Shown one piece after another: positions 1-8,062 of a DNA stretch of 64,000 nucleotides. The notes beneath the pieces are model-generated. The model did not search any database, was not told where the DNA came from, and saw nothing but the letters and a program-made list of their open reading frames with translations. Positions within the stretch are counted from its first letter, which is position 1; the number at the start of each line of letters is the position of its first letter. Location of the stretch: assembly GCA_910579435.1 (NCBI GenBank), contig CAJTVF010000007.1, positions 1 to 64,000 on the forward strand, given 5' to 3'. Both the position numbers and the translations under genes were made by a program. This stretch comes from an uncultured Oscillibacter sp. (GTDB lineage: Bacteria > Bacillota > Clostridia > Oscillospirales > Oscillospiraceae).

Positions 1-27
1 TGCCGCACCCTGGCAGGTATTGAAAAA

Positions 28-70
28 AGAGGGTCTACCGATTTTTATTCGGTAGGCCCTCTCATTTTTA
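28..70 (+). terminator. Rho-independent terminator of a gene left of the window
   Basis: Hairpin arms GAGGGTCTACCGA and TCGGTAGGCCCTC around a T-rich loop, followed by CATTTTTA. It probably ends a plus-strand transcript from outside the window; the hairpin is nearly symmetric, so it may also act on minus-strand transcripts. Confidence 0.7.
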
Positions 71-520
71 TAAACCGCCAGGTTAGCGGCAGCGGGGAGA
101 GGCGGACAGTCCTTACATCAACCTCCAAAACCCCCGCTCGCACTACGCCGCGGACTGGAGACTTGCGTATCAAACAGTCTGTACTGTGCCGCGCCCCCGT
201 AAACCGCGTCCCCTTGTTTTTCTCTTTTGGACCGTGCACGGCCCGTTTGTCTCCGGCCTAAGAGCCGCCGCTTCGCGGCGGTTGGCCTCCGGCACGCGCC
301 TGCGGGCGCAGTCTCTTTTTATTCGGGGAATAAAAACCGGGGCCCCCGCAAAATCAAAGATTTTGTGGGGAGAGGAGGAAGGAACGGAGCAGAGCGGAGA
401 CCTCGCCGTCAGGCGGGGGCGGAGTGGGCGGAGTTTCTTCCGACGACATGGGGGGTGCAATGAACCAGCCATCGCTGGTATCCAATCCTCCCCGCCCGTC
501 AGGGCGAGTACAAATCCCCG
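71..520 (+). repeat. REP-L long intergenic repeat, copy 1 (with inserted block)
   Basis: No gene is supported between 71 and the ileS stop. The stretch starts with CGCCAGGTTAGCGGCAGCG and runs through GGACCGTGCACGGCCCG to a block around AACCAGCCATCGCTGG and CCCGTCAGGGCGA. The same succession recurs at 7784-8055 and, inverted, at 14998-15291. This copy carries about 200 extra bases (roughly 248-446), which include REP-E at 365-446. Confidence 0.75.
365..446 (+). repeat. REP-E 82-bp repeat, copy 1
   Basis: Begins GTGGGGAGAGGAGGAAGGAA and ends TTTCTTCCGACGA. The same block is present inverted at 45098-45179 and 45301-45382 downstream of nadE. It has no coding potential that I trust. Confidence 0.7.
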
Positions 521-522
521 CC

Positions 523-3282
523 TCAGAACTGAGGCAGCTTCCGCACCGCCGCCGCGCAGCGGGGACAAAGCGCAGGATGCTCCGCATCGGAGCCTACAGA
601 GCCCAGCACCTTCCAGCACCGCTCGCACTTGCCGCCTTCGGCCTTGCGGACCTCCACGGCGGCCTCGCTCCCGGTCTGGACCGTCACCTGGGACACAATC
701 AGCAGGTCCGCCAGCTCCGGCAGCTCCGCCAGCCAGCCCTCCGCCTCCGGCACGGTGAGGGTCACGGCGGCCTCCAGGCTCTTGCCGATCTTCTTTTCCG
801 CCCGGGCGGTTTCCAGGGCCGCGTTCACCTTGTCCCGCAGGGCCTCGATCACCGCCCAGCGCTCCATGGCGCCATCGTCCAGAGCGTAGTCCGTGAAGGG
901 CTTGTGCATGTCGTTGAAAAGGACGTTCCGGGGGTCGTCTCCCTCCCGGTGGGGCATGGCCTGCCAGATCTCGTCGCAGGTGAAGCACAGGATGGGGGCC
1001 ATGATCCGGGTCATGGTATCCAGAATCAGGTACAGGGCGGTCTGGGCGCTGCGGCGGAGGGCCCCGTCCTTCTCGTCGCAGTAGAGCCGGTCCTTGATGA
1101 CGTCCAGGTAGAAGTTGGACATGTCCACCACGCAGAAGTCGTTGACCGCGTGGGTCGCCACCAGGAATTCATAGTCATCGTAAGCGGCGAAGCACTTTTC
1201 CATCAGGGCGTTCAGCCTCGTCACCGCCCAGCGGTCCAGCTCCTCCATCCCGCCGGGGGCGGTAAGATGGCTGGGGTCGAAGCCGTCCAGGTTCCCCAGG
1301 CAGTACCGGGCGGTGTTGCGGAATTTCAGGTAGTTCTGGCTCAGCTGCTTGAAAATCTCATGAGAGCAGCGCACGTCGGCGTGGTAGTCCGTGTTGGCGG
1401 CCCAGAGGCGCAGGATGTCCGCGCCGTATTTGTCGATGACCTCGGCGGGGTCCATGCCGTTTCCGGCGGATTTGTGCATGGCCTTGCCCTCGCCGTCCAC
1501 GGTCCAGCCGTGGGTGACGCACTCCTTGAAGGGCGCGCCCTTGCCCAGTGCGCCCACGGCGGTGAGCAGGCTGGACTGGAACCAGCCGCGGTACTGGTCC
1601 AGGCCCTCCATATAGACGGTGGCGGGCCAGAAGCCCTGGTCCTTCTGCATGGAGGCGAAGTGGGTGGAGCCGGAGTCGAACCAGCCGTCCAGGGTGTCCG
1701 TCTCCTTCTCAAAGCCGCCCTTGGCCCCGCAGTGGGGGCAGGCGAAGCCGGCGGGGAGGATGTCCTCCGCCTCCTTGGCGAACCAGGCGTTGGAGCCCTC
1801 GGCGGCAAAGAGCCTGGAAATGGTTTCAATCGTCTCGTCCGTCACCACGGGCTTGCCGCAGTCCTTGCAGTAGAACACGGGGATGGGCAGGCCCCAGCGG
1901 CGCTGGCGGCTGATGCACCAGTCGGAGCGCTCCCGGATCATGGACTTCATCCGGTCGATGCCCCACTTGGGCACCCAGCGGACCTCGCCGGCGGCGGCGA
2001 CGGCCTCCTCCTTAAAGGACTCCACAGAGCAGAACCACTGGGGCGTGGCCCGGAAAATGATGGGGCTCTTGCAGCGCCAGCAGTGGGGGTAGCTGTGGAC
2101 GATATCCTCAGAGGCGAAGAGCAGGCCGCTCTCCTTCATGTCCGCCAGAATCACGGGGTTGGATTCGCCGGTGGTCATGCCGGCGTATTTCCCGGCGTAG
2201 TCCGTGTGCCTGCCCTGGTCGTCCACGGGGACCACCATGTCCATGCCGTAGCGCTTGCAGGTCTGGTAGTCGTCCGCGCCGAAGCCGGGGGCGGTGTGGA
2301 CGCAGCCGGTGCCGGAGTCCATGGTCACGTAGTCCGCCAGCAGCAGGCGGGAGGTCTTGGGCAGGAAGGGATGGTCCGCCAGCATGTTCTCGAAGAAGCT
2401 GCCGGGGTGGGTCTCCACGATCTCCCAGGAATCCAGGCCGCTCAGGCCCATGACCTTCTCCGTCAGGGCCTCGGCCATGATATAGTGCTCGCCGTTGGAG
2501 GCTTTCACTACAGCGTAGCTCTCGGCGGGGTGCAGGGCGATGGCCAGGTTGCCCGGAAGGGTCCAGATGGTGGTGGTCCAAATGACGAAGAAGAGCTTGC
2601 TGTGGTCAAAGGCGGAGAGCTTCCCCTGGTCGTCGTGCATGGGGAACTTCACATAGACGGTGGTGACAGGGTCCTCCTGGTACTCGATTTCGGCCTCCGC
2701 CAGGGCGGTCTCGTCGTGGGGGCACCAGTACACGGGCTTGAGGCCCTTGTAGATATAGCCCTTTTTGTACATCTCCCCGAAGACCTTCACCTCCTCGGCC
2801 TCGAAGCCGGGGTCCATGGTGAGATAGGGGTGGTCCCAGTCGCCGACAACGCCGATGCGCTTGAAGGCGTCCCGCTGGACGTCCACGTAATGGGCGGCGA
2901 AGTCGCGGCAGGCGGAGCGGAAGTCGGGGATGCTCATGGCCTTGTGGTTCAGCTTGTTTTGCTTGATGATGTTGGATTCGATGGGCATTCCGTGGTTGTC
3001 CCAGCCGGGGATATAGGGGGTGTAATAGCCCCGCATGGCATAGGACCGGGTGATGATGTCCTTAATGGCCTTGTTCATGGCGGTGCCCATGTGGATGGAG
3101 CCGTTGGAGAACGGGGGGCCGTCGTGGAGGCTGAAGAGGGGCTTGCCCTCGTTCTTTTTGAGAAGCTCGTGGTAGAGGTCCTCGTCCTCCCAGCGCTTGA
3201 GCATCTCCGGCTCCCGCTTGGGCAGGCCCGCCCGCATGGGGAAGTCCGTCTTCGGCAGGTTGATGGTTTTGTTGTAGTCCAT
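523..3282 (-). CDS. ileS: Isoleucyl-tRNA synthetase
   Basis: Cytoplasmic class I enzyme that charges tRNA-Ile with isoleucine. It is 919 aa, a normal length for the family. The Rossmann-fold signature HIGH appears as HMGT at residues 64-67 and the KMSKS loop as KAMHKS near residue 597; both positions are right but the letters are altered. The C-terminal zinc-binding end has CERC and CPRC pairs. The start ATG is preceded by AAGGAGGAAT. A complete T-box leader with an Ile-type specifier lies upstream, which independently supports the identity. Downstream lies a repeat-rich spacer. Confidence 0.97.
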   Translation of the reverse strand: MDYNKTINLPKTDFPMRAGLPKREPEMLKRWEDEDLYHELLKKNEGKPLFSLHDGPPFSNGSIHMGTAMNKAIKDIITRSYAMRGYYTPYIPGWDNHGMPIESNIIKQNKLNHKAMSIPDFRSACRDFAAHYVDVQRDAFKRIGVVGDWDHPYLTMDPGFEAEEVKVFGEMYKKGYIYKGLKPVYWCPHDETALAEAEIEYQEDPVTTVYVKFPMHDDQGKLSAFDHSKLFFVIWTTTIWTLPGNLAIALHPAESYAVVKASNGEHYIMAEALTEKVMGLSGLDSWEIVETHPGSFFENMLADHPFLPKTSRLLLADYVTMDSGTGCVHTAPGFGADDYQTCKRYGMDMVVPVDDQGRHTDYAGKYAGMTTGESNPVILADMKESGLLFASEDIVHSYPHCWRCKSPIIFRATPQWFCSVESFKEEAVAAAGEVRWVPKWGIDRMKSMIRERSDWCISRQRRWGLPIPVFYCKDCGKPVVTDETIETISRLFAAEGSNAWFAKEAEDILPAGFACPHCGAKGGFEKETDTLDGWFDSGSTHFASMQKDQGFWPATVYMEGLDQYRGWFQSSLLTAVGALGKGAPFKECVTHGWTVDGEGKAMHKSAGNGMDPAEVIDKYGADILRLWAANTDYHADVRCSHEIFKQLSQNYLKFRNTARYCLGNLDGFDPSHLTAPGGMEELDRWAVTRLNALMEKCFAAYDDYEFLVATHAVNDFCVVDMSNFYLDVIKDRLYCDEKDGALRRSAQTALYLILDTMTRIMAPILCFTCDEIWQAMPHREGDDPRNVLFNDMHKPFTDYALDDGAMERWAVIEALRDKVNAALETARAEKKIGKSLEAAVTLTVPEAEGWLAELPELADLLIVSQVTVQTGSEAAVEVRKAEGGKCERCWKVLGSVGSDAEHPALCPRCAAAVRKLPQF

Positions 3283-3327
3283 TGGGTAATTCCTCCTTGT
3301 ATTATAAAAATCTTAACGTATCCGGTT

Positions 3328-3415
3328 AGGCCCTGTTTGAAAATTGGCGGAATGCCGGATTTGGGCAGATTTTTTTGCCAGGCAAGGCGTTTTGCCATTT
3401 TTCAAACAAGGCCTA
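3328..3415. repeat. PAL-A palindromic element, short copy (88 bp)
   Basis: Terminal inverted repeats AGGCCCTGTTTGAAAA and TTTTCAAACAAGGCCT. The inverted repeat extends outwards into TCCGG on both sides. Compared with the 163-bp copies at 37615 and 57888 this one lacks the middle. It lies between the ileS start codon and the terminator of its T-box leader, so it is transcribed in the ileS mRNA. Confidence 0.85.
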
Positions 3416-3430
3416 TCCGGCGGAGAATCA

Positions 3431-3846
3431 AAAACGCGCCCCGTCTCCCTCAAGAGACAGGGCGCGTCCCGCGCTCTGCGTTACCACTCTTCTTGCCGCC
3501 CCCTCACGGGAAACGGCCCCTCATGGCCCGCCAATACGGGCCGATGGAGTAACGCCCATCAAACGTCCACACCTACTGACCCGCAATACCATGAAAATGA
3601 AACACTTTCATGGCGGCTGCCGTGCTGCGCACGCCAGCGCGGTTCACAGGAATCCAACGCGCCTCCGGCGCTATAAAAATCAGACAGGGGCTGATTTTTA
3701 ATGGATTCTAATGTCGCGTCGTCTTTCAGCAGGAGGCTCCAAGGTGATTTTCGCCGCCGCTCCTGGCCGCCTCGCACCAAAGCGGCGGCTCTCTTGGCAG
3801 GGTCGTGGCCGGTTACTCGTCCTTATCAACGCCGAATGTTCAATTG
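3431..3846 (-). promoter_or_regulatory. T-box riboswitch leader of ileS
   Basis: Read on the minus strand, the leader starts with GATAAGGACGAGTA (stem I base), then AGAGAGCCG, GGTGCGAGG and GCTGAAAGACG, the usual stem I landmarks. The conserved T-box is AAGAGTGGTAACGC at 3476-3489. A strong terminator hairpin with arms ACGCGCCCTGTCTC and GGGAGACGGGGCGCGT plus a T run lies at 3431-3467. The best specifier candidate is ATT (Ile) at 3710-3712. Uncharged tRNA-Ile should favour the antiterminator and ileS expression. The variable base of the TGGN bulge is T, which suits an A discriminator. Confidence 0.93.
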
Positions 3847-3852
3847 TAACTT

Positions 3853-3880
3853 ATCATAACACGTTTTTTCGGTTTGTCAA
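3853..3880 (-). promoter_or_regulatory. Promoter of the ileS leader
   Basis: Minus-strand TTGACA (3875-3880) and TATGAT (3853-3858) separated by 16 bp, just upstream of the T-box stem I. Confidence 0.8.
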
Positions 3881-3898
3881 CCGGTATCCGGGACTTTT

Positions 3899-4072
3899 TT
3901 ACTGGTAGCGGTATCGCTGGGCCGTATAGCTGTCGATGCAGCTTAGAAACAGTTCATAGCTGTGGAACTCCAAAAGCTGATACCCCGGGGCCTCATGGAA
4001 GGACACCACCCGCCGCCGGGTGTCCACCCAGACCCGCCAGACCTGCCGGTCCTCTCTCTTTCTCTTGGGCAA
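3899..4072 (-). CDS. Conserved-looking 57-aa basic protein, divergent from XRE regulator
   Basis: Small protein starting at TTG with a strong GGAGGAAGGGGG site 8-9 bases upstream; the longer upstream frame has no better start. The sequence begins LPKRKREDRQVWRVWVD and ends TAQRYRYQ, mixing basic, aromatic and acidic residues with no membrane segment. I do not recognise a named family. It is divergent from the XRE regulator at 4184 across a spacer with two operator-like palindromes, so it is probably a target or partner of that regulator. A -35 TTGATT and -10 TAAAAT with a 17-bp spacer face this gene. Confidence 0.6.
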   Translation of the reverse strand: MPKRKREDRQVWRVWVDTRRRVVSFHEAPGYQLLEFHSYELFLSCIDSYTAQRYRYQ

Positions 4073-4104
4073 TGCGATCCCCCTTCCTCCGGTTTTTTCT
4101 ATTT

Positions 4105-4147
4105 TATGCGATTTTCGTATAAAAATCAATATGCAATTTTCGCATAT
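4105..4147. promoter_or_regulatory. Two operator-like palindromes between the divergent genes
   Basis: TATGCGATTTTCGTATA (4105-4121) and ATATGCAATTTTCGCATAT (4129-4147) share the pattern TATGCGA-N3-TCGCATA with one mismatch each, centred 25 bp apart. They overlap the minus-strand promoter. The likely ligand is the adjacent XRE protein (inference). Confidence 0.65.
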
Positions 4148-4183
4148 CCTAAAATGGAAATGACTTGAAGGGGGGAGAGGGCT

Positions 4184-4414
4184 GTGTATCAGAGGCTGCG
4201 GGACCTGCGGGAGGACCGGGACCTGCCCCAGCGGGTCCTGGCGGAGCTGCTTCACGTCTCTCAGGCGACGTATTCCCGCTATGAGAGCGGGGGGCTGGAT
4301 ATCCCCAGCGGGGCGCTCATTGCGCTGGCGAGGTTTTATCACACCAGCGTGGATTATATCCTTGGGCTGGCGGAGAATCCGACGCCGGATTGGGGGGATT
4401 CACCGGGGCGGTGA
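4184..4414 (+). CDS. XRE-family helix-turn-helix regulator
   Basis: A 76-aa Cro/CI-type DNA-binding protein. The HTH is at about residues 17-40 (QRVLAELLHVSQATYSRYES), followed by the typical segment ALIALARFYHTSVDYILGL. The start is GTG with GGGGGAGAG upstream. There is no second domain, so sensing is either absent or done by a partner. It is a likely autoregulator of itself and the divergent 57-aa gene through the palindromes at 4105-4147. The composition resembles its neighbours. Confidence 0.88.
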   Translation: MYQRLRDLREDRDLPQRVLAELLHVSQATYSRYESGGLDIPSGALIALARFYHTSVDYILGLAENPTPDWGDSPGR

Positions 4415-4709
4415 CGGGGACTATTTGATTACCCGGGAATATGACGAACTTCCGGCGGACGCGGGCGTTTGCGGCGGCCCCTTCCGTTATTCCGGCGGAG
4501 GATTCAAGCAAAGGGCTTCTATCAACACAAAAGGGAAACGGGAAAGGCAGGATTGCAAAAGCGATCCGCCTATGCTATGATAAATTCCATCTACGAAACA
4601 AGGAAGATTTACATTGCATGAAGTGAGGGAAATCCGCAAAAAGAGGGCCGCAGCCACGGCGCGGAAGCTCTGTCTGGAGGTGATGAACGGATAACACAAG
4701 GAGGTTTTT
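4415..4709. other. Spacer without a supported gene
   Basis: Only short, unconvincing frames are present. The sequence is less GC-rich than its neighbours. A good ribosome site (AAGGAGG) at the right edge serves the acetyltransferase remnant. Confidence 0.5.
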
Positions 4710-5100
4710 ATGAACAACATTCCCAGCCCGGACGTGGTATTTCCCAACGAATACGGCACGTCCTGCTTTTTGAAAAATGTGATTGCCGCCCCCAGCATCA
4801 CGGTGGGGGACTGCACCTATTACGACGGCCCCGCGGACCCCGCGGCCTTTGAGGGGAACAGCGGAAAATTCTGCTCCATCGCCAGCGGCGTACTCCGTGG
4901 TTGCCGGGGATGTGGAGCCCCATGCCGTCGTGGGCGGGAATCCCGCCCGGATTCTCAAAAAGCGGTTTTCCCGGGAGCTGACCGGCCTGCTGCTCCGGCT
5001 CCGCTGGCGGGACTTTCCGCCGGAAAAGCCGGCGGACTTCCTGCCGGTGCTGCGCAATGAAAATTTAGACGGCGTCATCCGGGACATGCCGGATTCATAA
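4710..5100 (+). pseudogene. Xenobiotic (CatB/Vat-type) acetyltransferase, internally deleted and frameshifted
   Basis: The N-terminus (MNNIPSPDVVFPNEYG, then VIAAPSITVGDCTYYD and GKFCSIASG) matches the start of hexapeptide-repeat Vat/Xat acetyltransferases, which transfer acetyl groups to antibiotics such as streptogramins or chloramphenicol. The frame then runs out. The C-terminal part (VVAGDVEPHAVVGGNPA, then ILKKRF) continues in another frame immediately after, from about 4900. Most of the central left-handed beta-helix and the catalytic-loop region is missing, so the enzyme should be inactive. The ribosome site AAGGAGG and start codon are intact. Confidence 0.75.
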
Positions 5101-5105
5101 ATCAA

Positions 5106-5138
5106 CGGGAGAGGGCTGACGCCCTCTCCCGCTTTTTG
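5106..5138 (+). terminator. Terminator after the acetyltransferase remnant
   Basis: Arms GGGAGAGGGC and GCCCTCTCCC with a TGAC loop, followed by GCTTTTTGCTT. Confidence 0.85.
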
Positions 5139-5141
5139 CTT

Positions 5142-5302
5142 AGAACCTGTATTCATAACCAGGGATGCCGGGTGGAAGAGGATTTTTCCCGGCAGACAAA
5201 GAGATTTCCCTTGCCATACTGACGTATGGCAAGGGAAATCGACGCAGTATGCCGGGAAAAAGACCGGCCAGACGGCGTTCAAGGGTTGTGAATACAGGTT
5301 CT
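5142..5302. repeat. PAL-B palindromic element (161 bp) abutting the aspS stop codon
   Basis: Terminal inverted repeats AGAACCTGTATTCATAACC and its complement with one mismatch. Inside is a perfect 17-bp stem (5203-5219 with 5224-5240) around a TGAC loop, so the whole element folds on itself. Its last base is the first base (on the plus strand) of the aspS stop codon. No coding frame is supported. Confidence 0.8.
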
Positions 5303-7077
5303 CATTCCTCCGGCTTTACCAGGGCGATGTGCAGCTCGTCCAGCTGCGCCTGGGTGACCTCGCTGGGGGCGCTCATCATCACGTCCTGAGCGTTCTTGTT
5401 CATGGGGAAGGGGATGATCTCCCGGATGGAGTCCTCGCCCGCCAGAAGCATGACCATCCGGTCCACGCCGGGGGCGATGCCGGCATGAGGCGGCGCACCG
5501 TAGGTGAAGGCATTGTACATGGCGGGAAATTTGGCCTTTACATCCTCCTCGCCCAGGCCCACCATCCAGAAGGCCTTGACCATAATCTCCGGGTCGTGGT
5601 TCCGCACCGCGCCGGAGCTCAGCTCCACGCCGTTGCAGACCAAATCGTACTGGTCGGCGGTGATGCTCAGGGGGTCGGTTTCTCCGTTAATGGCCTTCTC
5701 CACCGTCTCCAGCCCGCCGGAGGGCATGGAGAAGGGATTGTGGCAGAACTCCAGCTCGCCGGACTCCTCGCCAATCTCGTACATGGGGAAGTCCACAATC
5801 CAGCAGAAGGCGTACTGCTCCTTCTTAAAATGGTTGGGGCAGAATGCGCCCAGCGTCTTCACCAGTACGCCCGCCGTTTTCTGGGCGGCGCCCTTGGTTC
5901 CGGCGGACAGGGCCACAAGGCAGCCGGGAGTCAGCCCCAGCGCCGTGAGGACCTGGTCCTTGATGGGCTGGACAAACTTGGCGATGCCGCCGACGATCTC
6001 TCCGCTTTCGTCGTACCGGAACCAATAGGCTTTGCTGCCCGACTGGACCTCCACGCCGGCGCACAGCTTGTCAATCTGCTTCCGGGTGCCCTCGAAGCCG
6101 GAAACCACCACGGCCTTCACCGTCTGATGCTCGAAGGGGCCGAAGCCGCAGCCGGACAGCAGCTCCGTGGCGTCGGTCACGGTCAGGTCGATGCGCAGGT
6201 CCGGCTTGTCGGTGCCGTAGGTTTCCATGGCCTCCAGATAGGGAATGCGCTTGAAGGGAGCGGAGGAGGCGGTGTTGTACTTGCCGTACTGGGCAAAAAT
6301 CGGAGGCAGCACGTCCTCAATGACGGCAAACACATCCTCCTGCGAGGCAAAGGCCATCTCCATGTCCAGCTGGTAGAACTCGCCGGGGGAACGGTCCGCC
6401 CGGGCGTCCTCGTCCCGGAAGCAGGGGGCAATCTGAAAATACCTGTCAAAGCCGGAGGTCATCAGCAGCTGCTTGAACTGCTGGGGGGCCTGGGGCAGGG
6501 CGTAGAACTTGCCGGGGTGGTTCCGGGCGGGGACCAGATAGTCCCGGGCCCCCTCGGGGGAGGAGGCGGTCAGAATCGGCGTGGTGATCTCCAGGAAGCC
6601 GTGGTCCGTCATGGCCTTGCGGATGGCGGAGACCACCTGGCAGCGAAGGACGATGTTGCTCTTCACCTCCGGGTTGCGCAGGTCCAGATAGCGGTACTTC
6701 AGCCGCTGGGCCTCGTCGGCCTCCCGGCTGCGGTTGATCTGGAAGGGCAGCTCATTGTGCCGGCAGCGGCCCAGGACCTCCACCTTCTCGGGAACAACCT
6801 CGATATCGCCGGTGGGGAGCTTGGGGTTTTTGCTGGCCCGTTCCCGGACGAGGCCCTCCACGGAAATGGTGGATTCCTTATTGACAGCCTTAAACTGGGC
6901 CACCATCTCCGGGGTTTCGGCAACAATCTGGGTGGTGCCGTAGAAGTCCCGGAGGACGATGAAGGCCAGCTCGGAGCCGACCTCCCGGATGTTCTCCATC
7001 CAGCCGGAGAGCTTGACGGTCTTCCCTGCGTCGGCGGCGCGGAGCTCGCCGCAGGTGTGCGTGCGGTTTTGTGTCAT
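5302..7077 (-). CDS. aspS: Aspartyl-tRNA synthetase
   Basis: Class II synthetase charging tRNA-Asp (or Asp/Asn in non-discriminating types; the sequence alone does not settle which). It is 591 aa from the chosen ATG (protein MTQNRTHTCGEL), which has GGAAAGGA upstream; an in-frame ATG 13 codons earlier lacks a site. Domains in order are an OB-fold anticodon-binding region (about 15-105), the class II core with motif 2 FRDEDARADR, the bacterial GAD insertion (about 290-400), and motif 3 GIAPGVDRMVMLLAG. No T-box is seen upstream. Confidence 0.97.
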   Translation of the reverse strand: MTQNRTHTCGELRAADAGKTVKLSGWMENIREVGSELAFIVLRDFYGTTQIVAETPEMVAQFKAVNKESTISVEGLVRERASKNPKLPTGDIEVVPEKVEVLGRCRHNELPFQINRSREADEAQRLKYRYLDLRNPEVKSNIVLRCQVVSAIRKAMTDHGFLEITTPILTASSPEGARDYLVPARNHPGKFYALPQAPQQFKQLLMTSGFDRYFQIAPCFRDEDARADRSPGEFYQLDMEMAFASQEDVFAVIEDVLPPIFAQYGKYNTASSAPFKRIPYLEAMETYGTDKPDLRIDLTVTDATELLSGCGFGPFEHQTVKAVVVSGFEGTRKQIDKLCAGVEVQSGSKAYWFRYDESGEIVGGIAKFVQPIKDQVLTALGLTPGCLVALSAGTKGAAQKTAGVLVKTLGAFCPNHFKKEQYAFCWIVDFPMYEIGEESGELEFCHNPFSMPSGGLETVEKAINGETDPLSITADQYDLVCNGVELSSGAVRNHDPEIMVKAFWMVGLGEEDVKAKFPAMYNAFTYGAPPHAGIAPGVDRMVMLLAGEDSIREIIPFPMNKNAQDVMMSAPSEVTQAQLDELHIALVKPEE

Positions 7078-7140
7078 GTTGTTGGCTTCCTTTCCCGTTA
7101 AACGGTGAATTTTCAATACAAATTGTAATTATTGCTTAAA

Positions 7141-7689
7141 TCATTGCGATTTGGAATCTTCGGCAAAGGGGGATTCCGCCAGAAAGGCGGCCAGCTCCCG
7201 GCTTTCCTCCCGGCTATGGGAGACGTAGAGAGGCAGATTGAGATAGGGTCCGTAAGACCATTGGCCAACAAAGACCTGGAGGGCAAGAAGCGTGTCCCAG
7301 TCCCCCTCGGATTGGAGGCTATAGAAATGGAGGTAGATATTGTATTCCTTTTTTCCGTCTTCCCCACGGATGGGGCCGCGGCCCATAGGAGGCAGCACAC
7401 GGAGCAGGGGCTCCAGGGGCGAGCGGTGGAAACGAAGGTCCTCCAGTTCCGCCAATACGTCCGCCGTCAGCTCCGCCGCTTCCTGAGGGGTTTCCGGGTA
7501 CAGCTGCCAGGACTGGGAGCCGTTAAAGGTACCCAGCTCCATGACCGACGCTTGGGTCCAGTCCGGCGAAACGTCCCCCAGCAGAAAGTAAATATCCACC
7601 GGCCTTGCATACCAGAGGCACCAGAGCGCCAGCAGAGCCAGCAGTCCCCAGCGAAGAGCCTTTTGATGCTGTTTTAAAAGCGCCTTCAT
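7141..7689 (-). CDS. Membrane-anchored protein of the local 'RPVDIY' family, copy 1
   Basis: A 182-aa protein with one N-terminal membrane helix (about residues 13-28, WGLLALLALWCLWYA), followed directly by ARPVDIYFL and an extracytoplasmic domain of about 150 aa. The same layout and the RPVDIY motif recur at 15454-15957 and, decayed, at 15995-16418. I do not recognise a named domain. It lies just upstream of aspS with a 63-bp gap, so co-transcription is possible. The start has a weak AGGGAGG-like site. Confidence 0.75.
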   Translation of the reverse strand: MKALLKQHQKALRWGLLALLALWCLWYARPVDIYFLLGDVSPDWTQASVMELGTFNGSQSWQLYPETPQEAAELTADVLAELEDLRFHRSPLEPLLRVLPPMGRGPIRGEDGKKEYNIYLHFYSLQSEGDWDTLLALQVFVGQWSYGPYLNLPLYVSHSREESRELAAFLAESPFAEDSKSQ

Positions 7690-7783
7690 TGCTTCCCTCC
7701 TCTCTGGGGCCTAAAGTCCCGGTCAGACCATGTTCCAGAGTTCTGCCGGAAAGAAAAAGCGGTAGGCGCAGCTCCAACGGAAG

Positions 7784-8055
7784 CGCCAGGTTAGCGGCAG
7801 CGAGGAGAGACGGACGGGCCTTACTTCAACCTCCAAAAACCCCCGCCTGCACTACGCCGCGGACGGGAGACTTGCGTAATAAAACAGCCGGCGCCTCTTC
7901 CGCGCCCCCGTATCGTCCCCATTACTTCTTTTTCTCTTTTGGACCGTGCACGGCCCGTTTTCTCTTTTTCTTCTGGAAGAAAAAGAGAAAATGGGGGGTG
8001 CAAAGAACCAGCCATCTTCATGGCTGAAATCCTCCCCGCCCGTCAGGGCGAATAC
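7784..8055 (+). repeat. REP-L long intergenic repeat, copy 2
   Basis: Starts CGCCAGGTTAGCGGCAGCG, passes ACTACGCCGCGGAC, GGACCGTGCACGGCCCG and a palindrome around TTTTTCTTCTGGAAGAAAAA, and ends CCCGTCAGGGCGAATAC. It fills the 370-bp gap between hisS and the RPVDIY gene. No gene is seen in it. Confidence 0.8.
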
Positions 8056-8062
8056 AAGCCCG

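Noticed and set aside
424..3552. Very long plus-strand open frame opposite ileS (and similar ones opposite aspS, hisS, serS, gyrA, nadE and others)
   Set aside because: These are shadows of GC-rich genes on the other strand; the products are low-complexity, rich in Gly, Val, His and Leu, and have no recognisable domain.
3559..3780. A 73-aa minus-strand frame upstream of ileS
   Set aside because: It lies wholly within the T-box leader and follows its structural motifs.
3899..4342. The full 147-aa frame for the gene at 3899
   Set aside because: Its upstream half runs opposite the XRE regulator and through the operators; the TTG at 4072 has a strong ribosome site.
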